A stretch of DNA of 64,000 nucleotides from Ophiostoma sp. CBS 140.51 (lineage: Eukaryota; Ascomycota; Sordariomycetes; Ophiostomatales; Ophiostomataceae). Numbering within the stretch: position 1 is the stretch's first letter; each line of letters starts with the position of its first letter. Position numbers and translations under genes: made by a program. The notes below the pieces were generated by a model. The model saw nothing but the letters and a program-made list of their open reading frames with translations. It did no database searches and had not been told where the DNA came from. Positions 46,613 to 55,668 of this stretch are shown here, in pieces. The stretch is from assembly GCA_029298735.1 (NCBI GenBank), contig JANSLP010000077.1, positions 1-64,000 on the forward strand, written 5' to 3'.

Positions 46613-48968
46613 CTAACACCGTACAGACAGTCGAACACCCACGCACACACGCACAAGACGCCGTTGCAAGAACACATTGGCGCACCCCTCATACAATGGG
46701 CCGCACAAGTGCCTCTCTCTCACACGCACGGAGAACACACAGACGATGAACAAACAGCAGCCGCTGTATTTGTGTGTCGTGCCCGCGAATCCCATCCCAT
46801 TATCCGAACCCCAGACGACTCCCCATTTCTCCCCCTTCCCTGCTGTGTCCTCCCTGTGACATTTTCCTCTGTTCTCTCCGTGCCCCTACCCTTGCTGCAC
46901 CATTCCATTCCCTGTCGGTCCCGCCTCAGCTGTCCGCACGGAGGGCGCCTTTTGAATCCTCTTCTTGGCCAGGTCTCTCCCTCCCGTTCGTGCCTTTGGT
47001 TCCAGCGTGGTCCTCCAGTTGCGTCTTGTGGATTTGGCTTTTACTTCTTCTTTTCTCTCTCTGAATATATGCTGCCCGTCCAACGTCAGTAGCAGCATCA
47101 GGGATGTCTTGGGATGCCGCGAAACGGCACAGATTCAGATACTTGGACCTACACAGGACAGTTGCAGCACAAATACGAGCAATATCGATTGAAACTAGCC
47201 CTGCTCCGACTAGCTCCAGCCCAGACCCAGCAAGCAAAGCACACAAGAAACCGGTGCGCAAATCCTTCCGAAGTCGACCTTGCCCCCTTGTCCACTTGTT
47301 CTGGTCGCCAGCACTCAAAATAGAGGAGAGAGCAGCCGAGAAGGCTCTGGCTGTACGGAGTAATTACTGTGTGTTCTTATGCCCTACAAGCATCCTACTC
47401 CGTGGCGGGCTACTGTGTAATTACAGCATCGAAAACAGCTCGAGACAGCCAATTTTCTCCGTCTCTCACTCTCCTCTCTCCCTGTCTTGTGTCTTGTCGG
47501 GGCGCCGCCCAGACCTCCTCGAATAAACGGCGCAGTGCAAGTGGGTGGAGTCGTTCTGCACTATACATGCGCTAGTGCTTGTTCTGCTGCTTCTTCCTTG
47601 TCTTCTTTCAGCAAAAAGAAGGAGAGCTCTGGAAGGTAAGACGGCATCCTTTCTTCTTTTTCTTCTCTCTCCTTCTTTCATACCTCCTTCGTCACCCGTC
47701 GCACCTCCCTATTGTGAAAGTACAGGGCGACGGCACTGCGTATCCCCGGCCAATTGTGCCTGTGGCCCGTTTGCTTTCTTCTTTCTTTTTCCTTTCGTCA
47801 GTTCGTTTTCTGCTCCTTCTCTGTTCTATTTTCTTTATTATCCGTTTTTTCTTCTTCCCGTCCTCGCATCTCATCTCCCATCCTTTTTCAGTCCCTTTTC
47901 GATGTGCCTTTCCGTCACCAATCAACGCGCACGGTTGTTTCTGAAAAAGCTTGGGACAGGTCCTTCCTGCGCTTCCAGATCTTAGTCCCTGTCAGTATTA
48001 TTTCCTTTTTGCCAGTTCGTGCTAGCCATTGCGCGCCACCCATTCTCCATTCTGTCTTTTCCCTCCCACCCCCTCTCTCTCCTCTCTCTGTGTGTGCACA
48101 GTACTCCTTTTTGTCCTGTGTACTCTATCTGTACATTTTCTGTACCTATCCTTACTCCCTTCTTTTTCTTTCTGTGTATTAATCAACCACTATCTTAGTA
48201 GTCTTGCCACTCCTTCCTTTTCTTCTTCCCTTTCCTCTTCCCGTGACTTCATTTGCCATCTTCTCTCTCCTCTCGACCTGCCTGCACCAGGACAATTGGC
48301 CCATCTCGTCTGTCGCATCTGCATCCATCTCCGCATCCATCTTGCTGTTCGCCGTTCTTTTCGGGCGACAGGACTCAACGAAGAACTCGCCTCTCGATCT
48401 CGCCGCAGAGCGCATTCGCAATCGAGAATACATTCCAAGCCACAGTCGTTTTCACACCTGCTCCAGTTGTCTTACTGTTACCACCTGTCTCCGATACGAT
48501 TCTCGCTACTGGCCATCGTCGGTTCCAGTGCTCGACAACGACAAACGAGCGCTACCTGCCGACGTGGATCAACTGCGCCGGCCTGTACTCGTACGCGATA
48601 CTCCTCGCTGCCACCCCTCCCTCTTGAGGGACAAAATTGGGCTGCGCTCTTTTGAAAGAGGGGGGATAGACGAAGTCAACCACAAGAAAGGGCCACGAGA
48701 AGAGACACAAGCGCAGCAGACGATCGAGTGTTTCGACGAAGATACCGAGACGCGGAGAGAGTGTTGTGTTGTTGTGCACGCGCCGAACGACCCAACTGGT
48801 CAGGTTTGGGGTCGAGCAACAGGCCAGGCCGAACACCTTGCCCCTCCAGGAAGCGATGAGGTTAGTTTGCTGATTTTGCGACGACATCGTAAAGAAGCCC
48901 TCCCCTCCCGCCGTCCTGCGTCTCCGTTTTCGACTTGTCCCGCATCACCTCCTTTAGCCCCCCTATCC

Positions 48969-51084
48969 ATGCCGTCGCCAACGCCACGCCAGCAGGTATA
49001 TTGTGCGCATATCAGCTAACGTGACTCGTCTTGCTTCTCTCAAATTTCTAGGCCATGACTGCTGCGACCCAATCCGCACATATTCCACGCATGATTGACG
49101 GCCCTGATGAGCCAATGGCTTCGCGAACGATTCCTATCATGACACCCACCATCCAAATGTCCGCTCCTTCTCCAGGCGACCCAATGGAGATCACAACCCC
49201 AACAAACAGCTCGCCCCCACCGCCGCCTCGCTCCGATGGCAAGAACCCCGACCACGAAGCAAACGGCGCCTCTGGCGGAACCTCTACGACGGCAGCCAAT
49301 GGCTCTGGCACTGGCACCGGCACCGGCACCGGTACTGGCACTCGAGGCTCGGCCTCTCCACCGGAAAGCTCAGAGCCAACCCCCACCAAGCCAGAACCCA
49401 ACACACATCTGTCGGCCCCGTCGGCTGCGGGAGGCAACTCCGGGTCGCAAATACCAGCCGCGGCTGCGCCGCAGTACACCAACCCAAGATTGTCCAGACT
49501 GCTTTTATCCACAAGCTATACAAGTGAGTTACCCAGCACCCCATACCACTCCGGGCGTATGCCAAATGCTAACCTTGCGCAAAACAGCATGCTCGAGGAT
49601 CCAAACATCCAACACCTGATTTCATGGTCGACTTCTGCCGAAAGCTTCGTCATGTCTCCTTCACAAGATTTTTCCAGAGTGCTTGCGTATGTGCTTTATG
49701 TGCTTCCTTATTTTCACATTTTACTTGCCAGCTTCTCTCCAGTCCCTATAAGAAGAATCTACTAACCTCTTGTAGACAATATTTCAAACACACCAACATA
49801 TCGTCATTCGTCCGCCAGTTGAACATGTATGGCTTCCACAAAGTCAGCGACGTTTTCGCCAATGGATCCGACTCGACGACACTTTGGGAATTCAAGCACG
49901 GCAACGGCAACTTCAAACGAGGCGACTTGGTCGGCTTACGAGAAATCAAACGAAGGGCATCACGGCACTCCCTTGTCCATCGTGATTACAACCCACAGAA
50001 ACCACCACCGCCGTCTCAACCTGGCACGCCTGCAGAAGCTATACCGTTACCAGACGGTTCCGACCCAAGAATGTCGGGACTTGACCATGCCTTCTTCAAC
50101 ATCGAGACACGGCTACAACGCAACGAGGAGTACGTGCAGTTCATGTCTATCAAGCTCCAGACGGCCATGGACACCGTTGGCCGACTGCTTCAAGTCAACC
50201 AAGAGATGTCTCGTGTCCTCATGAACTTGGTGCCGCCCACAGACAGACACCTCCAACGGGACATCAACGTCTTGCAGGAACGCCAGGCAGAAATGGTCCG
50301 AAACCTCGACGATCTGCACGACCCTCCGTTCTCCAGCAGCAGACCCTACTTTGCCAATGTCGACAATGCACCTGTGTCTCCACGACAGATGCCCCAGGAC
50401 GACCCAAGACGCTCCAATCTCAGTGTTCCGCAGCAGCGCCCACCCAACTTCCATCGCCCGCCGGTTCCCTCAAACCTGTCAATCAGCACACGACGGCCCT
50501 ATGGCTCCATCGGCGGCACAACACAATCGTCTCCGTCCTCGGTGCGCCCGCAGCACCCACCCCCGCCGCCTCCGCCATCCCAGCACCCGTTGGCCAATGT
50601 CGAACCGTCTCCGAATATGGCACGCCGCCATACATCGGCTGATATTCGTGCCCATGGCTGGCAACCGACGAATGCGCATTACCCTCCTACAGGCGGTCCT
50701 CCACTACCCCCGACTCATTACCCGCCCTCGCCCAGCAGAGCAGGTCCTCCCGAAGATCAGCGCATTCGCGACTCCTTCTCAGCCTACTCGCTTCAGTCAG
50801 CCTCGCAGCCCCATTCGCGTCCGGAAACGCCACCCCCGACATTGCCGCCGTTTGCAAACGGCAGCAACCACGGCAACGGCAATGGTAATGGTCCAGACCT
50901 TGGCAACTGGTCATGGGCCTCGGCCAACCGCAGCAACAACAGCCTCAACGTCAAGGACAGCTCAGCGCCGCCTACACGGCGTGGCAGTATGGCACACATT
51001 TTAAACCCGACCGATACGGCTGAGCGCGAAGACGAGGACGGAAGCCCGAGGGAAGACGAGCGCAAGCGCAAGCGCATGGTTTGA
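48969..51084 (+). CDS. sfl1: HSF-type transcription factor, Sfl1-like, with an apparent frame break
   Basis: A DNA-binding regulator with a heat-shock-factor domain. I read four exons: 48969-48995, 49052-49523, 49588-49686 and 49776-51084. The introns are GTATAT...TAG, GTGAGT...CAG and GTATGT...TAG, and the last has a CTACTAACC branch site. The joined domain reads QTAFIHKLYN, then NMLEDPNIQHLISWS, then SSFVRQLNMYGFHKVSDVF, then LWEFKHGNGNFKRGDL. FIHKLY and the recognition-helix segment are characteristic of HSF/Sfl1 factors; Sfl1 proteins repress flocculation or filamentation in yeasts and affect stress and virulence in moulds. A heptad-like region follows (about 270-340) and then a long Pro/Ser/Asn-rich tail ending in a basic patch (ERKRKRM). 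Exon 2 does not stay in one frame: a Ser/Gly/Thr-rich frame runs to about 49485, whereas the HSF domain starts one base out of register at 49486. Total coding length is 1907 nt, one short of 636 codons. This may be a missing C in a run, a true mutation, or an intron I did not recognise. Confidence 0.82.
49301..49342 (+). repeat. Hexanucleotide coding repeat (Gly-Thr)n
   Basis: Seven GGCACC-like units encode a Gly-Ser/Thr run in the N-terminal, disordered part of the HSF-type protein. Confidence 0.8.
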
Positions 51085-52605
51085 TACTACGCTCCACTGT
51101 GTCTTGTGTGTATCTTTTCTTGGTCCGTTGGCCTCTTCCAACGCAATGCTGTCTTTTTGGTCCTCCCCACATTTTTGGACTATGTTTTCCTTTTGTTTTG
51201 AAAACAAGTTTCGATTCGTTTTCTCGTCATTTCTTGGATATACGAGGCGTTGTATTTCTATGGGATTTTTTTTTTTTGGTTTCATTTCGGTCGTTTTTTC
51301 CCCCTATATTTAAGCCACTATTCGTCTCTAATCGCGTTGTGGGCAGGGAACTACAATCTCGACATGGCACTGTGGTTTTTTGGTGATTTTGGGGGAGCAC
51401 TCTTCGATGGGTCTCGTTGTGGCCTACAAGAAGACCATTTTGCAGATCAAAGGGCGGGAAAGAGAAGGGCGAGGGGAGCTCGGGGGCCGACATGGACACG
51501 TCGGACTGCATGCATTACATTAACGGACTTTACGACAAGGAGATACATTCAGATTGGAGACGAAACGGCAAAACGACATCCCACGACAACTACGTGGTGG
51601 AAATTCAGCCGGAGCCCCAACACGAGCTCTGGCACACGATCTATTGTCCATCTGGAACTCTACTCTGTATTTTACTGGTGGTGCAAGAGGACACCACCAT
51701 ATACCCTCGGGTTCATGCTACACGTCTATCTTAGGTGGTGTATCTTTATATTTTTGGATCTGTTTTCACCTATACTAATGCATTGTTTTGTTTTTCTTTG
51801 CTTTTTTGCTTCTTTTGCTTTTTTTGCCTGTGTTTGTTGGTTTGCATACTTTTATATGTAAGGATTGAAAAAGAAAGAAAAAACTTGAACATTGTGCAAG
51901 AACAGCATGCTAAACCACGGCTATGCCTTTGCATTGACTGAATGTGAAAATCTTTGCCAATCTCGAGGACTTATCTGACGTTAAATTACTGGATATCACA
52001 ACACCATGGGAAAACGTGGCGAGTCGTCCATGTGGAATTCGAGTGTTCTGTTAGACCCAGCGGAGCCCAGGCACGTTGTCGCCAATCGCTGGCTTATTTA
52101 GTGCCTTTGCTACCCAAAACGAACCATGTATCAGGTCCAGCCTCGCCAATCGGTCACAATATGTTGGGCAGATCAGCCACATATGCAGTCTGGTTGGGCC
52201 TGGTCCGTATCTGTGCTCGTTTCGTGTGATTCAATCTGAGTCTTTACTTCTAATATTGATCCTATCACATTTTGAACGATCGAATGGAGAGTCTTGGAGC
52301 ATGTGCGACCATTGTATGTAATAGGGCGGATGGTCCCGTTTAGGCCTAGCGAGGTCAATTACGGCGACCACAGCCTTGCGGAAATTTTGGCCCAGTTAAA
52401 CTTTTTCTCAACATCACTTTTGCCTTTTTCCATCCTCTTCTTTTCGTGACCTTGCACACCCTTCCATAACCACTTGTCTCCCTAAACACAAAACGCCTTG
52501 CCGAATTAAAGATCTTGCGCCACCAAACGGGACTCAACTGTCCTTTTCGACCTACACAAATCGACTACTGACGAGAAATATAACAACCAGACATCAAACA
52601 AAAAA
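51085..52605. other. Intergenic region
   Basis: This holds the 3' flank of the HSF-type gene, with T-rich tracts at 51265-51305 and 51775-51850, and the upstream region of the gene at 52606. Open frames at 51250-51861 are Phe-rich and unsupported. Confidence 0.6.
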
Positions 52606-53547
52606 ATGGCGTCCGTCGCCTCGGCCAAGGCCAGCAGCGGCAGCAAGGCGGCTACAGGCAACCCCAACCCGACGTCGGCCCAATATGCGGCACAGCGCGG
52701 CTCGGTCGATATGCTCATGCGGACAAAGGATAAAGATGCGCGACTACCGCCGACGAGCACAGCCAACGGCATCACCCGCGGCGGCGAGGCATCATCATCT
52801 GTAAGCACCAGTGCTGCTGTAAAACCACCTGCGTCGGCACCCAAGATGAGCTTCCTCGAAGCCGTCCGCACGCAGCGGCAAGTCCGTGTACAGCAGCTAC
52901 GCAATGCGCCAAAATCCAGCGGAACGACTACTGGCAGTGTCCTGGCAGCGGCATCAGCAGCCTCTGCTGATCCATCCAACTTCCACAAGGGTAGCGGCGG
53001 TGGTGGCTTCTCGGCCCTCGCAACGAGCAGCAGCAGCAAGGCCCCTAAAAAGTCAAAGGCAAAGGCAAAGCCTCAAGCGCAGAGCAATACAGATTGGGTG
53101 GCAGCATTGGCGTCACCTTCGACAAGTGCAGCAGAAACTAAGACACCAACGCCGATGCAGACGACAACAACGCCAACAACAGGCCAGTCGTATACGCAGG
53201 TCGAGAGCGAGCTGGAGGCCGACTTTCAAAAATACAGCCGAGCCAATCCTCTTGGTGGTGTCGGAACCTCTCGTGGCGGTGGCAATTCTGAGGGTGATAA
53301 GCAGAAGAAGGGTCAAAACCAGGGCCAAGGTCAAGGCCAAGGCCAGCGGACAGATGTGCCCATGACGGCCTCAGCAAGGAATCTCAAGGCACGGCAACTC
53401 ATGGTGGCGCCGCAGTCTGCGTCGCGACGGGAGGACGAGAGGATAGCGGCCATGAAGAAGAAGCAGTACAACAATGGTGGCGACGATAGCAGCGACGAGG
53501 ACGTTGGCCGGAGTGCGTTAGGTCGCAAGAAGGCACGCAAGGGTTGA
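52606..53547 (+). CDS. Disordered protein of unknown function
   Basis: A single exon of 313 residues whose ATG follows an A-rich leader (AAAAAATGG). The composition is Ala/Ser/Thr/Gly/Lys-rich and mostly disordered. Blocks with normal composition, likely the conserved parts, are FLEAVRTQRQVRVQQLRN (about 84-101), an aromatic-acidic segment VESELEADFQKYSRAN (about 199-214), and a C-terminal basic helix (SARNLKARQLM, then REDERIAAMKKKQYNN). It ends in an acidic patch and a basic GRKKARKG tail. A Gly-Gln repeat lies near 240. I recognise no family. The frame is the only long one with sensible composition; the opposite-strand frame is its mirror. A nuclear or RNA-associated role is only a guess from the basic helices. 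Confidence 0.75.
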   Translation: MASVASAKASSGSKAATGNPNPTSAQYAAQRGSVDMLMRTKDKDARLPPTSTANGITRGGEASSSVSTSAAVKPPASAPKMSFLEAVRTQRQVRVQQLRNAPKSSGTTTGSVLAAASAASADPSNFHKGSGGGGFSALATSSSSKAPKKSKAKAKPQAQSNTDWVAALASPSTSAAETKTPTPMQTTTTPTTGQSYTQVESELEADFQKYSRANPLGGVGTSRGGGNSEGDKQKKGQNQGQGQGQGQRTDVPMTASARNLKARQLMVAPQSASRREDERIAAMKKKQYNNGGDDSSDEDVGRSALGRKKARKG

Positions 53548-54024
53548 AGAAGAAGATGAAGAAGAAGCAGCAGTGGAGTAGGATTAAACACTTGTCGGCA
53601 CAACGCACGACAGACTGCAGAATACAGAACAGTGCCGACACAGGCCTTGAGATAAGTGTTCTCAAGATATTAACGCCGGCCTTTGCGTGAAGCGAAGCAT
53701 CTATCATGCACTCTTGACGGCAGCGCAATGGCAAAGATCAGCAACGATCAAGGTCATCCATGCTACTGAAAAACGACCGGGCCATGGTTCGGTGTGCTCA
53801 GTGCACCACATAAGGCTAGACGCCCCTTCAGTGTGCCCATACAACACTCAGGGCGAATGAAATGGGCCACAAGCATACATAACTCGCATACAAAATATAC
53901 CCTGCCATTTTCTGGCAATTTACATGTCAACGATAATCCACTATTTTCCTCTTGGTAAAGCTTTTTGGATTCATTAAATGTCCCGTACATGGCTTGTAAA
54001 TGGCCACTGCCTAGTATAACTGCT
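53548..54024. other. Intergenic region between convergent genes
   Basis: 477 bases hold the 3' ends of two convergent genes. There is a GAA-rich segment just after the first stop. No gene or terminator-like structure is recognised. Confidence 0.6.
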
Positions 54025-54966
54025 CTACTTTTTCATCCATGCATCAACGGCATCCTTGTAGTCGGGCCGCCACCGGGACAGTGGCTCACGGCCCTCGGTG
54101 ATGTCACCCGCCGACCACAGAATGCGCTTCTTGTCCATGTCCTCCGTCACATCGTTGTCTGGGCAGATGACGTAAAACTTGTTCGCCTTCATGGCCTCCA
54201 GCAGGTAGTCGACGACTTGTTCAGGCCACCACGCACCCTCGGGCTTCTTCGGCCGCTGGTCGAGGTCCTCGCCGTGCTGCTTGATGGGGTCGTTGCCGCT
54301 GAGGCCGGTAAAGGTCCAGCCAGGGACGAGCAGGTGCACACCCGTCTTGGGCTGGTTAGCCTTGTCTTCCTTGGACAGATCGTACGCCAGTTGCTCAGCC
54401 AACGCGCGCACAGCCGCCTTGGACGCGTTGTAGGCCGGGCTTGTGCCGGGCGGATTGGTGATGCCCTGCTTAGAGCCAGTGATGACGATGGAAGTTGTTG
54501 TGGCCGTGGGCGCGTCGTTGGCCGTCGCAGCCGTGGACTGCACGACCGGGAGGAGCGTCGCAATGCCGTGAATGACACCCCACAGATTGACATCCAAAAT
54601 CTTGTGGAACGCGGCCACGTCGGTCCAAGGTGTCTTGCCACCGACGCCGGCATTGAGAACGAGCAGGTTGATGCGGCCCTTGAGCGGTCCGTTGCTGTCT
54701 TCAACGGCCGACCGCAGCCCGGCCCAGTCCTCGAGGTTGGTGACGTCCAGGGTGTGCGTCGTCACCGAGCCAGAGGTGCCATCCGATCCATAAAGCTTCC
54801 CAGCGAGCTTCGAGGCGTGTTTGGGCGTGGCAGCCAACGACGCAGCATCCTTGTCGGCGACGAGGACGTGCATACCACTGGCGAGGCACTTGGCCGCCAG
54901 TGCGAGGCCGATACCAGAGGCGCCGCCGGTGATGACGGCCGTGTTGCCAGGTTGGAATACAGACAT
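54025..54966 (-). CDS. Short-chain dehydrogenase/reductase
   Basis: A single exon of 313 residues and a classical SDR. The Rossmann cofactor motif is TGGASGIG (residues 13-20), with D38 after the second strand (VLVADKD), which tends to favour NAD(H). NAG is at 105-107, the structural Asn at 127 (DVNLWG), and the catalytic triad is S165 (VITGSKQG), Y179 and K183 (YNASK). The C-terminal part is longer than the core family, with a WWPEQVVDYLLEAM helix. The substrate cannot be read from the sequence; no neighbouring biosynthetic genes give a hint. The ATG at 54966 is the first in frame; the frame stays open 160 bases further upstream without ATG, and the SDR fold starts directly after the chosen start. 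Confidence 0.92.
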   Translation of the reverse strand: MSVFQPGNTAVITGGASGIGLALAAKCLASGMHVLVADKDAASLAATPKHASKLAGKLYGSDGTSGSVTTHTLDVTNLEDWAGLRSAVEDSNGPLKGRINLLVLNAGVGGKTPWTDVAAFHKILDVNLWGVIHGIATLLPVVQSTAATANDAPTATTTSIVITGSKQGITNPPGTSPAYNASKAAVRALAEQLAYDLSKEDKANQPKTGVHLLVPGWTFTGLSGNDPIKQHGEDLDQRPKKPEGAWWPEQVVDYLLEAMKANKFYVICPDNDVTEDMDKKRILWSAGDITEGREPLSRWRPDYKDAVDAWMKK

Positions 54967-55668
54967 TGTTGACAAGAGTAGAGATAAGACAGTTGGTAGG
55001 GGGGTTGTCAAGGTACAAAAAGGTACAATTGGCAGGAGGCTGAGAAAGGAAGTCACGAACTGGGTGGGATGCTGAGATATGATGACGGCTGCCCCTTCTT
55101 TTATTTGCGTCTTCGAGTACTGGGCCAACTACGAGATAACTAGGTAGGCTAGGGAAGGCACCACCTGTCTGGCAACTTCCTTAGAGCTAGTCTCAAGTGA
55201 GGGGTCTCGCGAAATACGGAGTGCTGATTTGTGATGTCAGTCGGAGTTTACGAGCCTTCACCCGGAGGCGATATGCTGGTGGATTACGTTCACGGGTTTG
55301 TTGGGACGTTTTGCTGACGGGCTAAAGGGACTCTGCATACTGTGTAATGTGGTCATAGACCTTAGTTTACAATTTGACAAAGATAATCATTGAAATTGTG
55401 GGAATGAATACAAGATAACTAAAGCTACACGACCGTTGGAATCAAACACCACAAATAGACAGATAAGATAGTAAATAGAAAGCAAAAAAGCAGCAAAAAA
55501 ATATTACATGACCAACGATCCGATATTAGTCAGACGGACACAAACAACAGTAAAAAAGAAAAGAAAAGATGAAAGATAAAAATCCAGCCTGTACTCCCAC
55601 CCATTGCCCGCACCCTTCCTTCCTTCCTAGTCCAAGAACGTCGTCCGCTCCTTACCATCAACGTGCTC
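54967..55668. other. Intergenic region
   Basis: This is the promoter of the SDR gene and the 3' flank of the SWIB gene. It is A-rich from 55370 to 55580. One near-match to the recurrent nonamer (TACGGAGTG) is at 55215. No gene is seen. Confidence 0.6.

Larger units (their letters stand above)
39535..48968. other. 9.4 kb gene-poor region upstream of the HSF-type gene
   Basis: No gene can be supported. Open frames of 60-150 codons occur on both strands without recognised motifs; one at 41.07-41.45 kb (+) has hydrophobic stretches but no ATG at its 5' end. The tract contains three perfect TACGGAGTA copies, one 17-bp quasi-palindrome, a 12-bp triple tandem repeat, and short ACAG and CCA runs. 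From about 45.7 kb on, the plus strand is CT-rich, probably leader or promoter of the gene at 48969. A frame in register with that gene is open from at least 48204 without an internal ATG. Confidence 0.5.

Noticed and set aside
53965..54972. 335-codon plus-strand frame
   Set aside because: It lies exactly opposite the SDR gene, which has the full cofactor and catalytic signature.
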